Origin: Clavibacter michiganensis
GTDB taxonomy: Bacteria; Actinomycetota; Actinomycetes; Actinomycetales; Microbacteriaceae
Length of the DNA: 64,000 nucleotides
NCBI GenBank assembly: GCA_002150995.1
Contig: MDHJ01000001.1
Location: 62,001 to 126,000 of the forward strand
Direction: 5' to 3'
This document shows, one piece after another, positions 28,255 to 36,242 of this stretch. Position 1 is the first letter of the stretch. Each line of letters opens with the position of its first letter. Made by a program: the position numbers and the translations under genes. The notes below the pieces were generated by a model, which had not been told where the DNA came from, searched no databases, and was given only the letters and a program-made list of their open reading frames with translations.

Positions 28255-28282
28255 ATCGATCATCGTTGCAACGAATGTCGAT
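28255..28282. promoter_or_regulatory. Candidate operator of the DUF2975-XRE operon
   Basis: A 28-bp imperfect palindrome: ATCGA and TCGAT at the ends with a perfect centre CGTTGCAACG; 11 of 14 half-site positions match. It lies 12 bases upstream of the DUF2975 start, in locally AT-richer DNA. Confidence 0.6.
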
Positions 28283-28336
28283 ATGGTTGCACGCGCTCCG
28301 GGTGCCTGTCGAGGGCGGGTCGGCTCCGGGGACCGC

Positions 28337-28756
28337 TCACGCCGGGTGGCTGCGGAACCACTCCAGGAGCCAGCGGGCGCGGGAGGGCGCGTCCGGCCGG
28401 GCGGCGGCGGAGGCGGGGCGGTCGAGGAAGTCGTCGTACCCGTCGAGCCGCCGGACCGTCGAGTCGTCGACCGTGCGGAACCCCATCGACCAGGCGGGGA
28501 ACCGCCGTGCCGTGATCCGCTCGTCGAGCAGCTGCCGCACGTCGGTGTGGCGCGGATCGGCCGCGATGGTCGCGAACACCGCCTCGACGGCGTCGTCCGG
28601 GCCCTCGAGCACCTGCATGAACCGGCCGTCGCGGTGCAGCAGGAGGCCGGTGAGGCCCGCGCGCTCGTTGTTCCGCACGCACTGGCCGAGCAGCTCGGCG
28701 AGGTCGTCGTCGGTCAGGTGCCGCGTGGCGGTGCTCGTGTATACGGTCGTGCGCAT
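28337..28756 (-). CDS. BLUF-domain blue-light sensor
   Basis: A 139-residue stand-alone BLUF protein, binding FAD and sensing blue light. The flavin-network residues are in register with AppA: Tyr6 (TTVYTSTA), Asn30 (VRNNERAGLTGLLL) and Gln48 (RFMQVLEGP). The spacings of 24 and 18 residues are identical to the Tyr-Asn-Gln spacing of AppA. The C-terminal part (ERITARRFPAWSMGFR, then the helical cap) completes the fold. No output domain is attached, so it must signal through a partner protein. The gene stands alone. Confidence 0.9.
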   Translation of the reverse strand: MRTTVYTSTATRHLTDDDLAELLGQCVRNNERAGLTGLLLHRDGRFMQVLEGPDDAVEAVFATIAADPRHTDVRQLLDERITARRFPAWSMGFRTVDDSTVRRLDGYDDFLDRPASAAARPDAPSRARWLLEWFRSHPA

Positions 28757-29292
28757 GGATCTCCCTCGTGCCGTGATCCCATCCTCCCGCGTCGCGGCGG
28801 CCGGCGGGGGACGGTCGGCGGGCGCACGCGGTGTGGTGCTGAGGCCTCGGGCTCCGGGGTCGCCGCCCGGCGGCCCCGTGCGGACAAGAGCCCGGCTCGC
28901 TCGCGGGTACGTGGCGTGCCGGGCTCCTGCTGCTCCCACGTCCGTTCGGGTCGGATCGCGGAGGGATCTGAGAGCGGCCCCGCGGTGCGGGGGATGCGGC
29001 GGGGCGCTGCTCGGGTATCCATTCGCGCGACGGCATCGGGGGGAACCCGTCGCGCTAGGAAGACTCTAGGGGCCCGGTCCTCCATATGGGGGACATGTCG
29101 TGCACGAAGCGCGGGTGATCCGGGGGTGAGGGGAGGGTGATCGGCCCTGTCTGGTGCGGATCCGGGCCCTTTGGAGGGGTGCGTGCGCGCGGCGGCGGGT
29201 GGGGGACGGATGCGACGCGGCGACGGTGAGCGGATAGTCGTCGGCGGAGCGAGGCCGCGGGCGGTGGTCGACGGTGCGGGCGCCGCGCCTCC
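28757..29292. other. Intergenic stretch with one notable hairpin
   Basis: No supported gene in about 540 bases between the divergent BLUF and amidohydrolase genes. A 9-bp hairpin, GAGCCCGGC (28888-28896) with GCCGGGCTC (28918-28926), is the only clear structure. A TCTAGG-containing AT-richer patch is near 29060-29095. Confidence 0.5.
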
Positions 29293-29298
29293 TACGCT
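29293..29298 (+). promoter_or_regulatory. -10 element of a probable leaderless promoter
   Basis: TACGCT ends 7 bases before the ATG at 29306; no ribosome site is present. Confidence 0.5.
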
Positions 29299-29305
29299 CG
29301 GACGC

Positions 29306-30418
29306 ATGCCCGACTCCCGCGCGTCCCGCCCGGTTCCGCCGACCGGCACGCATCGAGCGTCCGACACGGATCGCGCGCCCCGCCCGGATCGCGTGCCTCG
29401 TCCTGCGGCAGGCGCTAGCCCGCGCGGCGACGTCTGGCGCGTGCGGGAGGTCCGCCTCGACCGCGTGCACCGGGACGTCGCGGTGCGGATCGACGCCGCC
29501 GGCGTCGCGCTCGCCGACCCCGCGGATCAGGTCCAGGGGCGGCTGGACCTCAGCATCTCCGACGGCGTCGTCGACCGGCACGTGCACCTGGGGCTCGTGC
29601 CGTACGCGGCGCTGGCCGGGTCGCCCGTGACGGCCGTGGTCGACCTCGGCGGGGATCCGGCCGAGACGGCCCGCATCGCCGCCCGTCCTCCCGACGGCGT
29701 GAGCGTCCGCTACGCGGGCCCGTTCCACACCGCCCTGGGCGGTTACCCCTCCGACCGGGCGTGGGCGCCCCGCGGCAGCGTGCGGGAGGTGGCGCGGGCG
29801 GGCGACGCGGCGGCCGCGGTCGCGGAGGCGCGCGCGGGCGGCTCCGACGTGATCAAGGTCGTCCTGCACGACGGGGGCCCGCTCCTCGCCGACGACGTGC
29901 TCGCGGCCCTCGTGGACGCCGCGCACGCCGCCGGGCTGACCGCGGCCGTGCACGCGGAGGGCGCGGGGCAGGCGGGCCGGGCGATCCGCGCGGGCGCCGA
30001 CGCGCTCGTGCACGTGCCGTGGACGGAGCGCCTGGACGACGCGACCCTGGCGGAGTCCGTCGCACGCGACGTGCTCTGGATCTCCACCCTCGCCATCCAC
30101 GAGGGGCCGGACCTCGCGACGGCCCTCGACAACGCGCGCCGCTACGCGAGGGCCGGCGGGCGGATCGCGTACGGCACCGACCTCGGCAACGGCGACCTGC
30201 CGGTGGGGCTCTCCGCGCGCGAGGTGGCGCTGCTCGGCGAGGTCGGGCTCCGCGGGGAGGCCCTGCTCGGCGCGGTGCTGGGGAGCGCGCCCGGCGGCAT
30301 CCGCCATGCGCTGGCGAGCGCGGATCCGCTGCCGTCCGGAGCGGAGGCGACCGCGGAGGAGCTGGTCGCCTGGCTCCGCGGCGCGCACCGGCTGGGGCCG
30401 GCCGACCTCGTCGGCTGA
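29306..30418 (+). CDS. Amidohydrolase-superfamily protein
   Basis: A 370-residue protein with the TIM-barrel metal hydrolase fold. GVVDRHVHLGLVP is the H-x-H metal motif after strand 1. DVIKVVLHDGGPLL could supply a bridging lysine, HAEGAGQAGRAIRAGADALVHV provides further histidines, and YGTDLGNGDLPVG holds the catalytic aspartate. The reaction cannot be told; relatives hydrolyse imidazolonepropionate, dipeptides or cyclic amides. The first 35 residues are Arg/Pro-rich and probably disordered. ATG 29306 is favoured by a -10 element 7 bases upstream. Confidence 0.8.
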   Translation: MPDSRASRPVPPTGTHRASDTDRAPRPDRVPRPAAGASPRGDVWRVREVRLDRVHRDVAVRIDAAGVALADPADQVQGRLDLSISDGVVDRHVHLGLVPYAALAGSPVTAVVDLGGDPAETARIAARPPDGVSVRYAGPFHTALGGYPSDRAWAPRGSVREVARAGDAAAAVAEARAGGSDVIKVVLHDGGPLLADDVLAALVDAAHAAGLTAAVHAEGAGQAGRAIRAGADALVHVPWTERLDDATLAESVARDVLWISTLAIHEGPDLATALDNARRYARAGGRIAYGTDLGNGDLPVGLSAREVALLGEVGLRGEALLGAVLGSAPGGIRHALASADPLPSGAEATAEELVAWLRGAHRLGPADLVG

Positions 30419-30466
30419 CCTCGCCGGCTGATCGGCGGGGCTCGCGGATCCTTCCCGACGCCCGAC

Positions 30467-30496
30467 TTGGCCGATCCGGTGAGGTTAGGCTAACCT
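30467..30496 (+). promoter_or_regulatory. Promoter of the iron-siderophore operon
   Basis: TTGGCC (30467-30472), an 18-base spacer and TAACCT (30491-30496). The -10 lies inside the DtxR-type palindrome and ends 8 bases before the GTG start, so the mRNA is probably leaderless and repressed by occlusion when iron is plentiful. Confidence 0.6.
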
Positions 30497-30499
30497 CAC
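30479..30499. promoter_or_regulatory. DtxR/IdeR-type iron box
   Basis: A perfect palindrome with arms GTGAGGTTAG and CTAACCTCAC around a central G. It matches 17 of 19 positions of the DtxR consensus TTAGGTTAGGCTAACCTAA. It overlaps the promoter of an iron-transport operon. Confidence 0.9.
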
Positions 30500-30504
30500 C
30501 TATC

Positions 30505-31482
30505 GTGACCTCCCCCGCTCCGACCTCGCCGATCCCGCGCGCCGGCGATCGGGACTCGACGCCGGCGGCATCCGCGGCGGAGGACCCGCGCCCGGCGGAT
30601 CCAGCGCACGGGCAGGCCGCCGCGTCCGCCCTCGACGCCCGCGGCATCACGGTCGCGTACGGGGACACCGAGGTGGTGCACGGCGCCGACCTCGAGCTCC
30701 TGCCGGGCCGCGTCACCGTGCTCGTCGGTCCGAACGGCAGCGGGAAGTCGACGCTGCTGCGGACGATGGCGCGGCTGCAGTCCGCGCGATCCGGCTCCCT
30801 CACCCTGCGCGGCGGCGACGCGGACGGCAGCGGAGCCGCCCACGGCACGGCACCCGCGGACGGCGCCGATGCGCTCGACCTCTCCCTCCGCCGCTTCGCG
30901 CGCCGCGTCGCGCTCCTCACCCAGGGCCGTCCGACGCCCGGCGGTCTCAGCGTCCGCGACGTCGTCGAGTTCGGCCGGTACCCGCACCGGGGGCGCTTCG
31001 GCGGGGCGGATCCGCACGGCCGCGCCGCCGTCGACCGCGCCCTCGACCTCACGGGCCTCGTCGCCCTCGCCGACCGCGGCGTCGACCAGCTCTCCGGCGG
31101 CCAGCTCCAGCGGGTCTGGCTCGCGAGCTGCCTCGCCCAGGAGACCGGCGTGCTCCTGCTCGACGAGCCCACCACCTACCTCGACCTGCGCTACCAGGTC
31201 GAGCTCCTGGACCTCGTGCGCGACCTCGCCGACGACGGACGCATCGCCGTCGGCGTGGTGCTGCACGACCTCGATCAGGCCGCGGCGCTCGCGGACACCG
31301 TCGCGCTGCTGCACGACGGCCGGATCGTGAGGACCGGCACCCCCGCCGAGGTGCTCACCCCCGACCTCCTCACGGAGGTCTACGGCATCCCCGTCGAGGT
31401 CCACGCGGACCCGACGACGGGCAGCCTGCGCACCCGCGCGGTCGCCCGCCACCACCACAGGAACGAGAGGCTCCACCCGTGA
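30505..31482 (+). CDS. Iron-siderophore ABC transporter ATPase
   Basis: A 325-residue ATP-binding subunit of the FecE/FepC type. Walker A is GPNGSGKSTLL. The Q-loop follows RRFARRVALLTQ, the signature is QLSGGQLQRVWLA, Walker B is GVLLLDEPTTYLDL, and the switch histidine is VVLHDLDQAA. It has an extra Pro/Ala/Ser-rich N-terminal extension of about 45 residues. The start is a GTG six bases past the iron box. The stop overlaps the next gene (GTGA), so the operon order is ATPase, binding protein, permease. Confidence 0.92.
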   Translation: MTSPAPTSPIPRAGDRDSTPAASAAEDPRPADPAHGQAAASALDARGITVAYGDTEVVHGADLELLPGRVTVLVGPNGSGKSTLLRTMARLQSARSGSLTLRGGDADGSGAAHGTAPADGADALDLSLRRFARRVALLTQGRPTPGGLSVRDVVEFGRYPHRGRFGGADPHGRAAVDRALDLTGLVALADRGVDQLSGGQLQRVWLASCLAQETGVLLLDEPTTYLDLRYQVELLDLVRDLADDGRIAVGVVLHDLDQAAALADTVALLHDGRIVRTGTPAEVLTPDLLTEVYGIPVEVHADPTTGSLRTRAVARHHHRNERLHP

Positions 31483-32468
31483 CCACGAGACGACGCACCC
31501 TGGCGATGACCGCCCTCGCCGCCGCGACAGCGCTCACGCTGACCGCGTGCGGCACCACCGAGGAGGCCTCGACGGGCGCCGGATCCACCCCGGGCGGCGA
31601 GTCCATCACCCTCACCGACGGCACCGGCGCGGAGGTCACGCTCGACGGGCCCGCCACGAAGGTCGTCGGCACCGAGTGGAACGTCGTCGAGAACCTCGTC
31701 TCGCTGGGCGTCGACCCGGTGGGGGTCGCGGACGTCGAGGGATACAGCGCCTGGTCCTCCGCCGTCCCGCTCGTGAACGAGCCGGCCGACATCGGCACGC
31801 GCGGCGAGCCGAGCGTCGAGACCATCGCGTCGCTCGCGCCCGACCTCATCGTCGCGACGACCGACCTCCCGGCGGACGCCATCGAGCAGCTGAAGGCCAT
31901 CGCGCCCGTGCTGCAGGTCGTCTCCGCGGACGGCACGCAGCAGATCCAGCAGAGCGAGGACAACCTCGAGCTCATCGCGCAGGCGACGGGCACGGAGGAC
32001 GAGGCGACGAAGGTGATCGACGCGTACGACGCCGCCGTCTCGGACGCCAAGGCGCAGCTCGACGCGGCCGGCCTCGCCGGGTCGCGGTTCCTGTTCGCGG
32101 ACGCCTACGTCGACGCCGGCGCGGTCTCCATCCGCCCGTTCGGCCCCGGATCGCTCATCGGCGACGTGACCGCCGAGCTCGGCCTCGAGAACGCCTGGAC
32201 GGGCGAGGTCGACCCCGCCTACGGCCTCGGCACCACCGACGTCGAGGGCCTCACCACGGTCGGCGACGTCCAGTTCCTCTACAACTCCAACGCCACGCAG
32301 GGCGACGACCCCTTCGCGCAGACGCTCGCGGGCAACGCCGTCTGGCAGTCCCTCGCCTTCGTGCAGGCCGGCGACGTGCACCGCATGCCCGACGGCATCT
32401 GGGCCTTCGGCGGCCCCGCGTCCATGACGGCGTACGCCGAGGCCGTCACCGACCTGCTGGTCGGCTGA
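31479..32468 (+). CDS. Iron-siderophore binding lipoprotein
   Basis: A 329-residue substrate-binding protein of the FecB/FhuD type. A signal peptide with lipobox LTLTACG anchors it outside the membrane. The class III fold is shown by VVGTEWNVVENLVSLGVDPVGVADVEGY, the IASLAPDLIVATTDLP segment, and the C-terminal VQAGDVHRMPDGIWAFGGP. It captures an Fe(III)-siderophore or haem-like ligand, not determinable here, and delivers it to the fused permease. The GTG start overlaps the ATPase stop. Confidence 0.92.
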   Translation: MTTRRRTLAMTALAAATALTLTACGTTEEASTGAGSTPGGESITLTDGTGAEVTLDGPATKVVGTEWNVVENLVSLGVDPVGVADVEGYSAWSSAVPLVNEPADIGTRGEPSVETIASLAPDLIVATTDLPADAIEQLKAIAPVLQVVSADGTQQIQQSEDNLELIAQATGTEDEATKVIDAYDAAVSDAKAQLDAAGLAGSRFLFADAYVDAGAVSIRPFGPGSLIGDVTAELGLENAWTGEVDPAYGLGTTDVEGLTTVGDVQFLYNSNATQGDDPFAQTLAGNAVWQSLAFVQAGDVHRMPDGIWAFGGPASMTAYAEAVTDLLVG

Positions 32469-32490
32469 TCCGCGCCGCCCGGCCCCTCCC

Positions 32491-34659
32491 ATGACCGCTC
32501 CCGCCCGCACCGCGCCCCCGGCGGCCGACGCGCCTCCCGCGTCGGCCGCCGGACCGGCGACGATCACCGGGCCCGTCCCGTCGCCCGCCGCCGCGCCCGC
32601 CGCTGCGCGCGCCGACGGGGCCGGCCGGTTCCCGGTGCGGGCGGTCGCGGTCGTCGCCCTCCTCGCCCTCGTCGTGGCGGTGCTCGCGGTGATCGACATC
32701 ACCCAGGGCACCGCCGCGGTCGGCCCGCGCGAGGTGTGGGACGCCGTGCTCGGGCGCGCGACGCCGGGCGACGCCTCGGTCGTGGTCGCCTCGCGGCTGC
32801 CGCGCATGGCGGCCGGGATCCTCGTGGGCCTCGCCCTCGGAGCGGCCGGCGCCGCGCTCCAGACGGTGAGCCGCAACGTGCTCGCGTCGCCCGACACCCT
32901 CGCCGTGAACGCGGGCGCCTACGCGGCCCTCGCGGTGGCGGCCGTCACCGGGCTGACGCTCCCGGTCCTCGCGGGCGCGGGCGTCGCGTTCCTCGGCGGG
33001 CTCCTCGCGGCCGCGGTCGTGCTCGCCGTCTCGGGCCTCGGGTCCGGCACCGTCCGCCTCGTCCTCGCGGGCAGCGCGCTCGCGCTCGGCCTCGGATCCG
33101 TCACCTCGGCGCTCCTCCTCCTCTTCCCGCAGGAGACCTCCGGCCTGTACCGCTGGGGCCAGGGCGGCGTCGGCCAGAACGGGTTCGACGCGGTCGCGCA
33201 GATGGCGCCCGTGGTGCTGGTCGCGCTCGGGATCCTGCTCCTCCTCAGCCGCCGCCTCGACGCGCTCGGGCTCGGCGACGACGCCGCCCGCAGCCTCGGC
33301 GTCGACGTGCGCACCACCCGCGTCATCGCCGTGCTCGCCTCGGTCCTCCTCGCCGCCGCGGCCGTGACGGTCGCCGGCCCCATCGGCTTCGTCGGCCTGT
33401 GCGCGCCCGCGTTCGTGCGTCCGCTCCGCCGGCTGGTGCCCGGGGTCCGCCGCGCGTGGGTCTTCGTGCCCCTCGCGGGCCTCATGGGCGCGGCCGTCGT
33501 GCTCCTCGCGGACGTGCTCGTGCGCGCGGTGCTCGGCGCCGAGGCGTCCGTCGCGGTGCCGACGGGACTCGTCACCTCGCTCCTCGGCGCGGGCGTGCTC
33601 GTCGTGCTCGCCGTGCGCGCCCGCGACAGCGCGACGCCCGCGCCCACCGAGCGCCACGGCGTGATCACCCGCCGGCGCGCCGCCCTCGTCGTCGCCGCGC
33701 TCGCGGTGACGCTCGTCGGCCTCCTGATCGCGTCGGTGCTCCTCGGCGACGCGAAGCTCCTCCTGGGCGACCTCGTGAACGGGATCCGCGGCACCACCGG
33801 CCCGGTCGTCGGCTACGTGCTCGAGACCCGCGTGCCGCGCGTGGTCGCGGCCGTGCTGGCCGGCGCCGCGCTCGCCCTGGCCGGCGTGCTCGTGCAGGCC
33901 GTGACCCGGAACCCGCTGGCGGATCCCGCGATCCTCGGCGTCTCCGGCGGCGCGGGCCTCGGCGCGGTGCTGTTCGTCACGACCGCGCCGCTCGCGTCCG
34001 GCTGGGGCATCGCGGGCGCGGCGGGCCTCGGCGCGCTCGCGGCGGCGGTCGTCGTGTTCGGGCTGGCGGCGCGCGGCGGGTTCCCGCAGAACCGCCTCGT
34101 GCTCATCGGCGTCGGCGTCTCGGCGGGCACGGCCGCGGCGATCAGCATGATCATCGTGCTCACCGACCCCTTCAACGGCGCGAAGGCGCTCACCTGGCTC
34201 AGCGGGTCCACCTACGGCCGCGGCCTCGACGACGCCCTGCCGGTGCTCATCGCGCTGGTGCTCGCGGTGCTGGTCGCGGCCCCGCGGCACCGGATGCTCG
34301 ACCTGGTCGCCCTCGACGACGACACCCCGCGCCTCCTCGGCGTCGGGCTCGGCCGCTCGCGCCTCCTGGCCCTCTCGGTCGCGGTCGTGCTGACGGCCAC
34401 TGCCGTGGCGGCGGTGGGCGTGATCGGCTTCGTCGGCCTCGTCGCCCCGCATGCGGCCCGCGCGCTCGTCGGCTCGCGTCACGCGCGCGTGCTGCCCGTC
34501 GCGATCCTGCTGGGCGCCGCCCTCGTGACGCTCGCCGACATGCTCGGCCGCACCCTCATCGCCCCCGGCCAGCTGGGCGCGGGCCTCGTGACCGCCCTCG
34601 TCGGCACGCCGTACTTCGTGTGGCTGCTGTGGCGCGGGCGGGCGGCGCGGACCCGCTAG
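32491..34659 (+). CDS. Fused double FecCD iron-siderophore permease
   Basis: A 722-residue protein with two complete FecCD permease halves in one chain, about 18-20 membrane segments. Each half carries the family elements: RLPRMAAGILVGLALGAAGAALQ with GPIGFVGLCAPAFVR in the first, and RVPRVVAAVLAGAALALAGVLVQ with GVIGFVGLVAPHAAR in the second. The ATPase-contact loops are LGLGDDAARSLGVDV and DDDTPRLLGVGLG. Most bacteria use two separate genes; the fusion fixes the pseudo-heterodimer. It closes the iron operon. Confidence 0.95.
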   Translation: MTAPARTAPPAADAPPASAAGPATITGPVPSPAAAPAAARADGAGRFPVRAVAVVALLALVVAVLAVIDITQGTAAVGPREVWDAVLGRATPGDASVVVASRLPRMAAGILVGLALGAAGAALQTVSRNVLASPDTLAVNAGAYAALAVAAVTGLTLPVLAGAGVAFLGGLLAAAVVLAVSGLGSGTVRLVLAGSALALGLGSVTSALLLLFPQETSGLYRWGQGGVGQNGFDAVAQMAPVVLVALGILLLLSRRLDALGLGDDAARSLGVDVRTTRVIAVLASVLLAAAAVTVAGPIGFVGLCAPAFVRPLRRLVPGVRRAWVFVPLAGLMGAAVVLLADVLVRAVLGAEASVAVPTGLVTSLLGAGVLVVLAVRARDSATPAPTERHGVITRRRAALVVAALAVTLVGLLIASVLLGDAKLLLGDLVNGIRGTTGPVVGYVLETRVPRVVAAVLAGAALALAGVLVQAVTRNPLADPAILGVSGGAGLGAVLFVTTAPLASGWGIAGAAGLGALAAAVVVFGLAARGGFPQNRLVLIGVGVSAGTAAAISMIIVLTDPFNGAKALTWLSGSTYGRGLDDALPVLIALVLAVLVAAPRHRMLDLVALDDDTPRLLGVGLGRSRLLALSVAVVLTATAVAAVGVIGFVGLVAPHAARALVGSRHARVLPVAILLGAALVTLADMLGRTLIAPGQLGAGLVTALVGTPYFVWLLWRGRAARTR

Positions 34660-34714
34660 GGGCGTCGGGCCGGTCTGGACCGGGCCGGTCCGCGACCGGC
34701 GGTGGGGAGCCCGG

Positions 34715-34720
34715 TACGGT
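34715..34720 (+). promoter_or_regulatory. -10 element of a probable leaderless promoter
   Basis: TACGGT ends 6 bases before the ATG at 34727. Confidence 0.5.
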
Positions 34721-34726
34721 CGGGGC

Positions 34727-35329
34727 ATGACCCACGCGCTCCCCGGGATCCCGCCCCTGCACTGGACCGGATCCGAGGGCGTCGCCCGCGTCGACGGCGG
34801 CACCCTGACGCTCGAGGCCGCGGCCGGCGTCGACTGGACGAACGACGCGGCCGGCGGACCGCAGCAGCACGCCGCCACCGCGCTCGCGTTCGCCGCGCCC
34901 GACGGCGACTTCGCGCTCTCGGCCCGCGTGCGCGTCGCGGGCGAGCGGACCACGTTCGACGCCGGCGCCCTCGCGCTCTGGTGCGACGAGGACCACTGGG
35001 CGAAGCTCTGCGACGAGCAGTCGCCGCAGGGCGACGCCATGGTGGTGAGCGTCGTGACGGACGGATGGTCCGACGACGCGAACGGCCCCCTCCTCCGGGC
35101 GTCGGCGATCCACCTCCGCATCGCCCGCGTCGGCCCGGCGATCGCCTTCCACTCGTCGCCCGACGGCATCCGCTGGGACTTCGTGCGGACCTTCCGCCTG
35201 CCCGTCTCACCCGCGCCCCTGTCGGTCGGGTTCCTGGCGCAGGCCCCGATGGGCGACGGCTGCGTCGCCGTGTTCGACGGGATCGCCTACGAGGAGCGCA
35301 CGCTCGCCGACCTCCGCGACGGCAGCTGA
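34727..35329 (+). CDS. DUF1349 concanavalin A-like protein
   Basis: A 200-residue protein of the DUF1349 family (jelly-roll fold, related to yeast Ree1). Visible elements are LTLEAAAGVDWTNDA, FALSARVRVAGERTTFDAGALALW, AKLCDEQS, VSVVTDGWSDD, and the strand LRIARVGPAIAFHSSPDGIRW. It lacks a signal peptide and so is cytoplasmic. The function of the family is unsettled; a carbohydrate-related role is likely from the fold. A -10 element ending 6 bases before the ATG suggests a leaderless mRNA. Confidence 0.85.
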   Translation: MTHALPGIPPLHWTGSEGVARVDGGTLTLEAAAGVDWTNDAAGGPQQHAATALAFAAPDGDFALSARVRVAGERTTFDAGALALWCDEDHWAKLCDEQSPQGDAMVVSVVTDGWSDDANGPLLRASAIHLRIARVGPAIAFHSSPDGIRWDFVRTFRLPVSPAPLSVGFLAQAPMGDGCVAVFDGIAYEERTLADLRDGS

Positions 35330-35357
35330 GGGCGGCTGCCGGCGGCTGACGGCCGGA

Positions 35358-35363
35358 TACCGT
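35358..35363 (+). promoter_or_regulatory. -10 element of a probable leaderless promoter
   Basis: TACCGT ends 6 bases before the ATG at 35370. Confidence 0.5.
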
Positions 35364-35369
35364 GAGGGC

Positions 35370-36014
35370 ATGACCCGCCGCATGTCCGACTCCGCCTTCC
35401 GCCGATCCCAGGAGGACGCGGCGGAGACCGCTCCGCACATGGCGCCCGTGAACGCCTTCGTCGCCGCGATCCGGGAACCGGACCATGCCGGCTTCGTGCC
35501 GCGCGTCGCCCCGCACCACGGCGGCACGGACGCGCGGGTACTCAGCGTGCTCCGCGACCCGGGCCCCAAGACGCAGGAGGACGTCGGATCCGGCTTCCTC
35601 AGCATCGAGAACGACGACCCGACCGCCGAGCGCCAGGCCGCGCTGTTCTCCGAGCACGGGATCCGCGACCGCGACGTGCTGCCGTGGAACGCGTACCCCT
35701 GGTTCATCGACCGGGCACCCGGCGCCGTCGAGGGGCGGCTGGGCGCGCGCGTGCTCGTGGAGCTGGTGGCGCTGCTGCCCGACCTCGAGGTCGTGCTCCT
35801 GCAGGGTCGGGACGCGGAGCGCATCTGGCGGTACGCGGTCGAGCTCGACCCCGACCTCGCCGACGGGGTCCGGTACGCGGTGCTCTCGACCATCCACCCG
35901 AGCCGGTCCTCGCTGTTCCACCCGGATCCCGCGGTGCGGGAGGCACGGACGGCGGACCAGGTCGCGACCTACCGGCGGGTGGGCGCGCTGCTCGCGGGAC
36001 GGGCCACGTCGTGA
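35370..36014 (+). CDS. Uracil-DNA glycosylase superfamily protein
   Basis: A 214-residue protein of the UDG-like fold. ARVLSVLRDPGPKT corresponds to the active-site strand of the superfamily and LPWNAYPWF to the following loop. VLSTIHPSRSSLFHP is the HPS-type motif that contacts DNA. The usual GQDPY motif is replaced by RDPGP, so base specificity and activity are uncertain. It may be a repair glycosylase or a DNA-binding relative without activity. The stop overlaps the next small gene (GTGA). Confidence 0.72.
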   Translation: MTRRMSDSAFRRSQEDAAETAPHMAPVNAFVAAIREPDHAGFVPRVAPHHGGTDARVLSVLRDPGPKTQEDVGSGFLSIENDDPTAERQAALFSEHGIRDRDVLPWNAYPWFIDRAPGAVEGRLGARVLVELVALLPDLEVVLLQGRDAERIWRYAVELDPDLADGVRYAVLSTIHPSRSSLFHPDPAVREARTADQVATYRRVGALLAGRATS

Positions 36015-36229
36015 CGGGCTCGCGGACCCGCTCGCGGACGATCCTGCGCGTGCTCGCCGGAGCGTCCGCGGTGCTCGCGATCGTCCAGGCGGTGGTGGGG
36101 GTCCTCGCGGTGGAGGTGGCCGAGGGCCGTGCCGAGCTCGCCGGGATGGGCGGCGCCCTGATGATCTCCGCGGGGATCTCCGCGGCCGTCGCGGTGCTCT
36201 GCGTCGTCGGCCTGCGCCGGTCGCGCTAG
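36011..36229 (+). CDS. Small two-helix membrane protein
   Basis: A 72-residue protein that begins at GTG 36011, overlapping the upstream stop. Two hydrophobic segments are present, at about residues 11-33 (TILRVLAGASAVLAIVQAVVG) and 43-68 (LAGMGGALMISAGISAAVAV). It ends in RRSR on the cytoplasmic side. No family is recognised. Its translational coupling to the UDG-like gene is the only functional hint. Confidence 0.6.
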   Translation: MTGSRTRSRTILRVLAGASAVLAIVQAVVGVLAVEVAEGRAELAGMGGALMISAGISAAVAVLCVVGLRRSR

Positions 36230-36242
36230 GGCCGAGCGGGGA

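Noticed and set aside
28888..28926. The 9-bp hairpin as a riboswitch or terminator
   Set aside because: It lies far from both flanking starts, has a large unstructured loop and no neighbouring stop codon to terminate.
34677..34691. The palindrome GGACCGG-G-CCGGTCC as terminator of the iron operon
   Set aside because: The arms have only a one-base loop and overlap the promoter of the next gene, so it cannot fold as a simple terminator.
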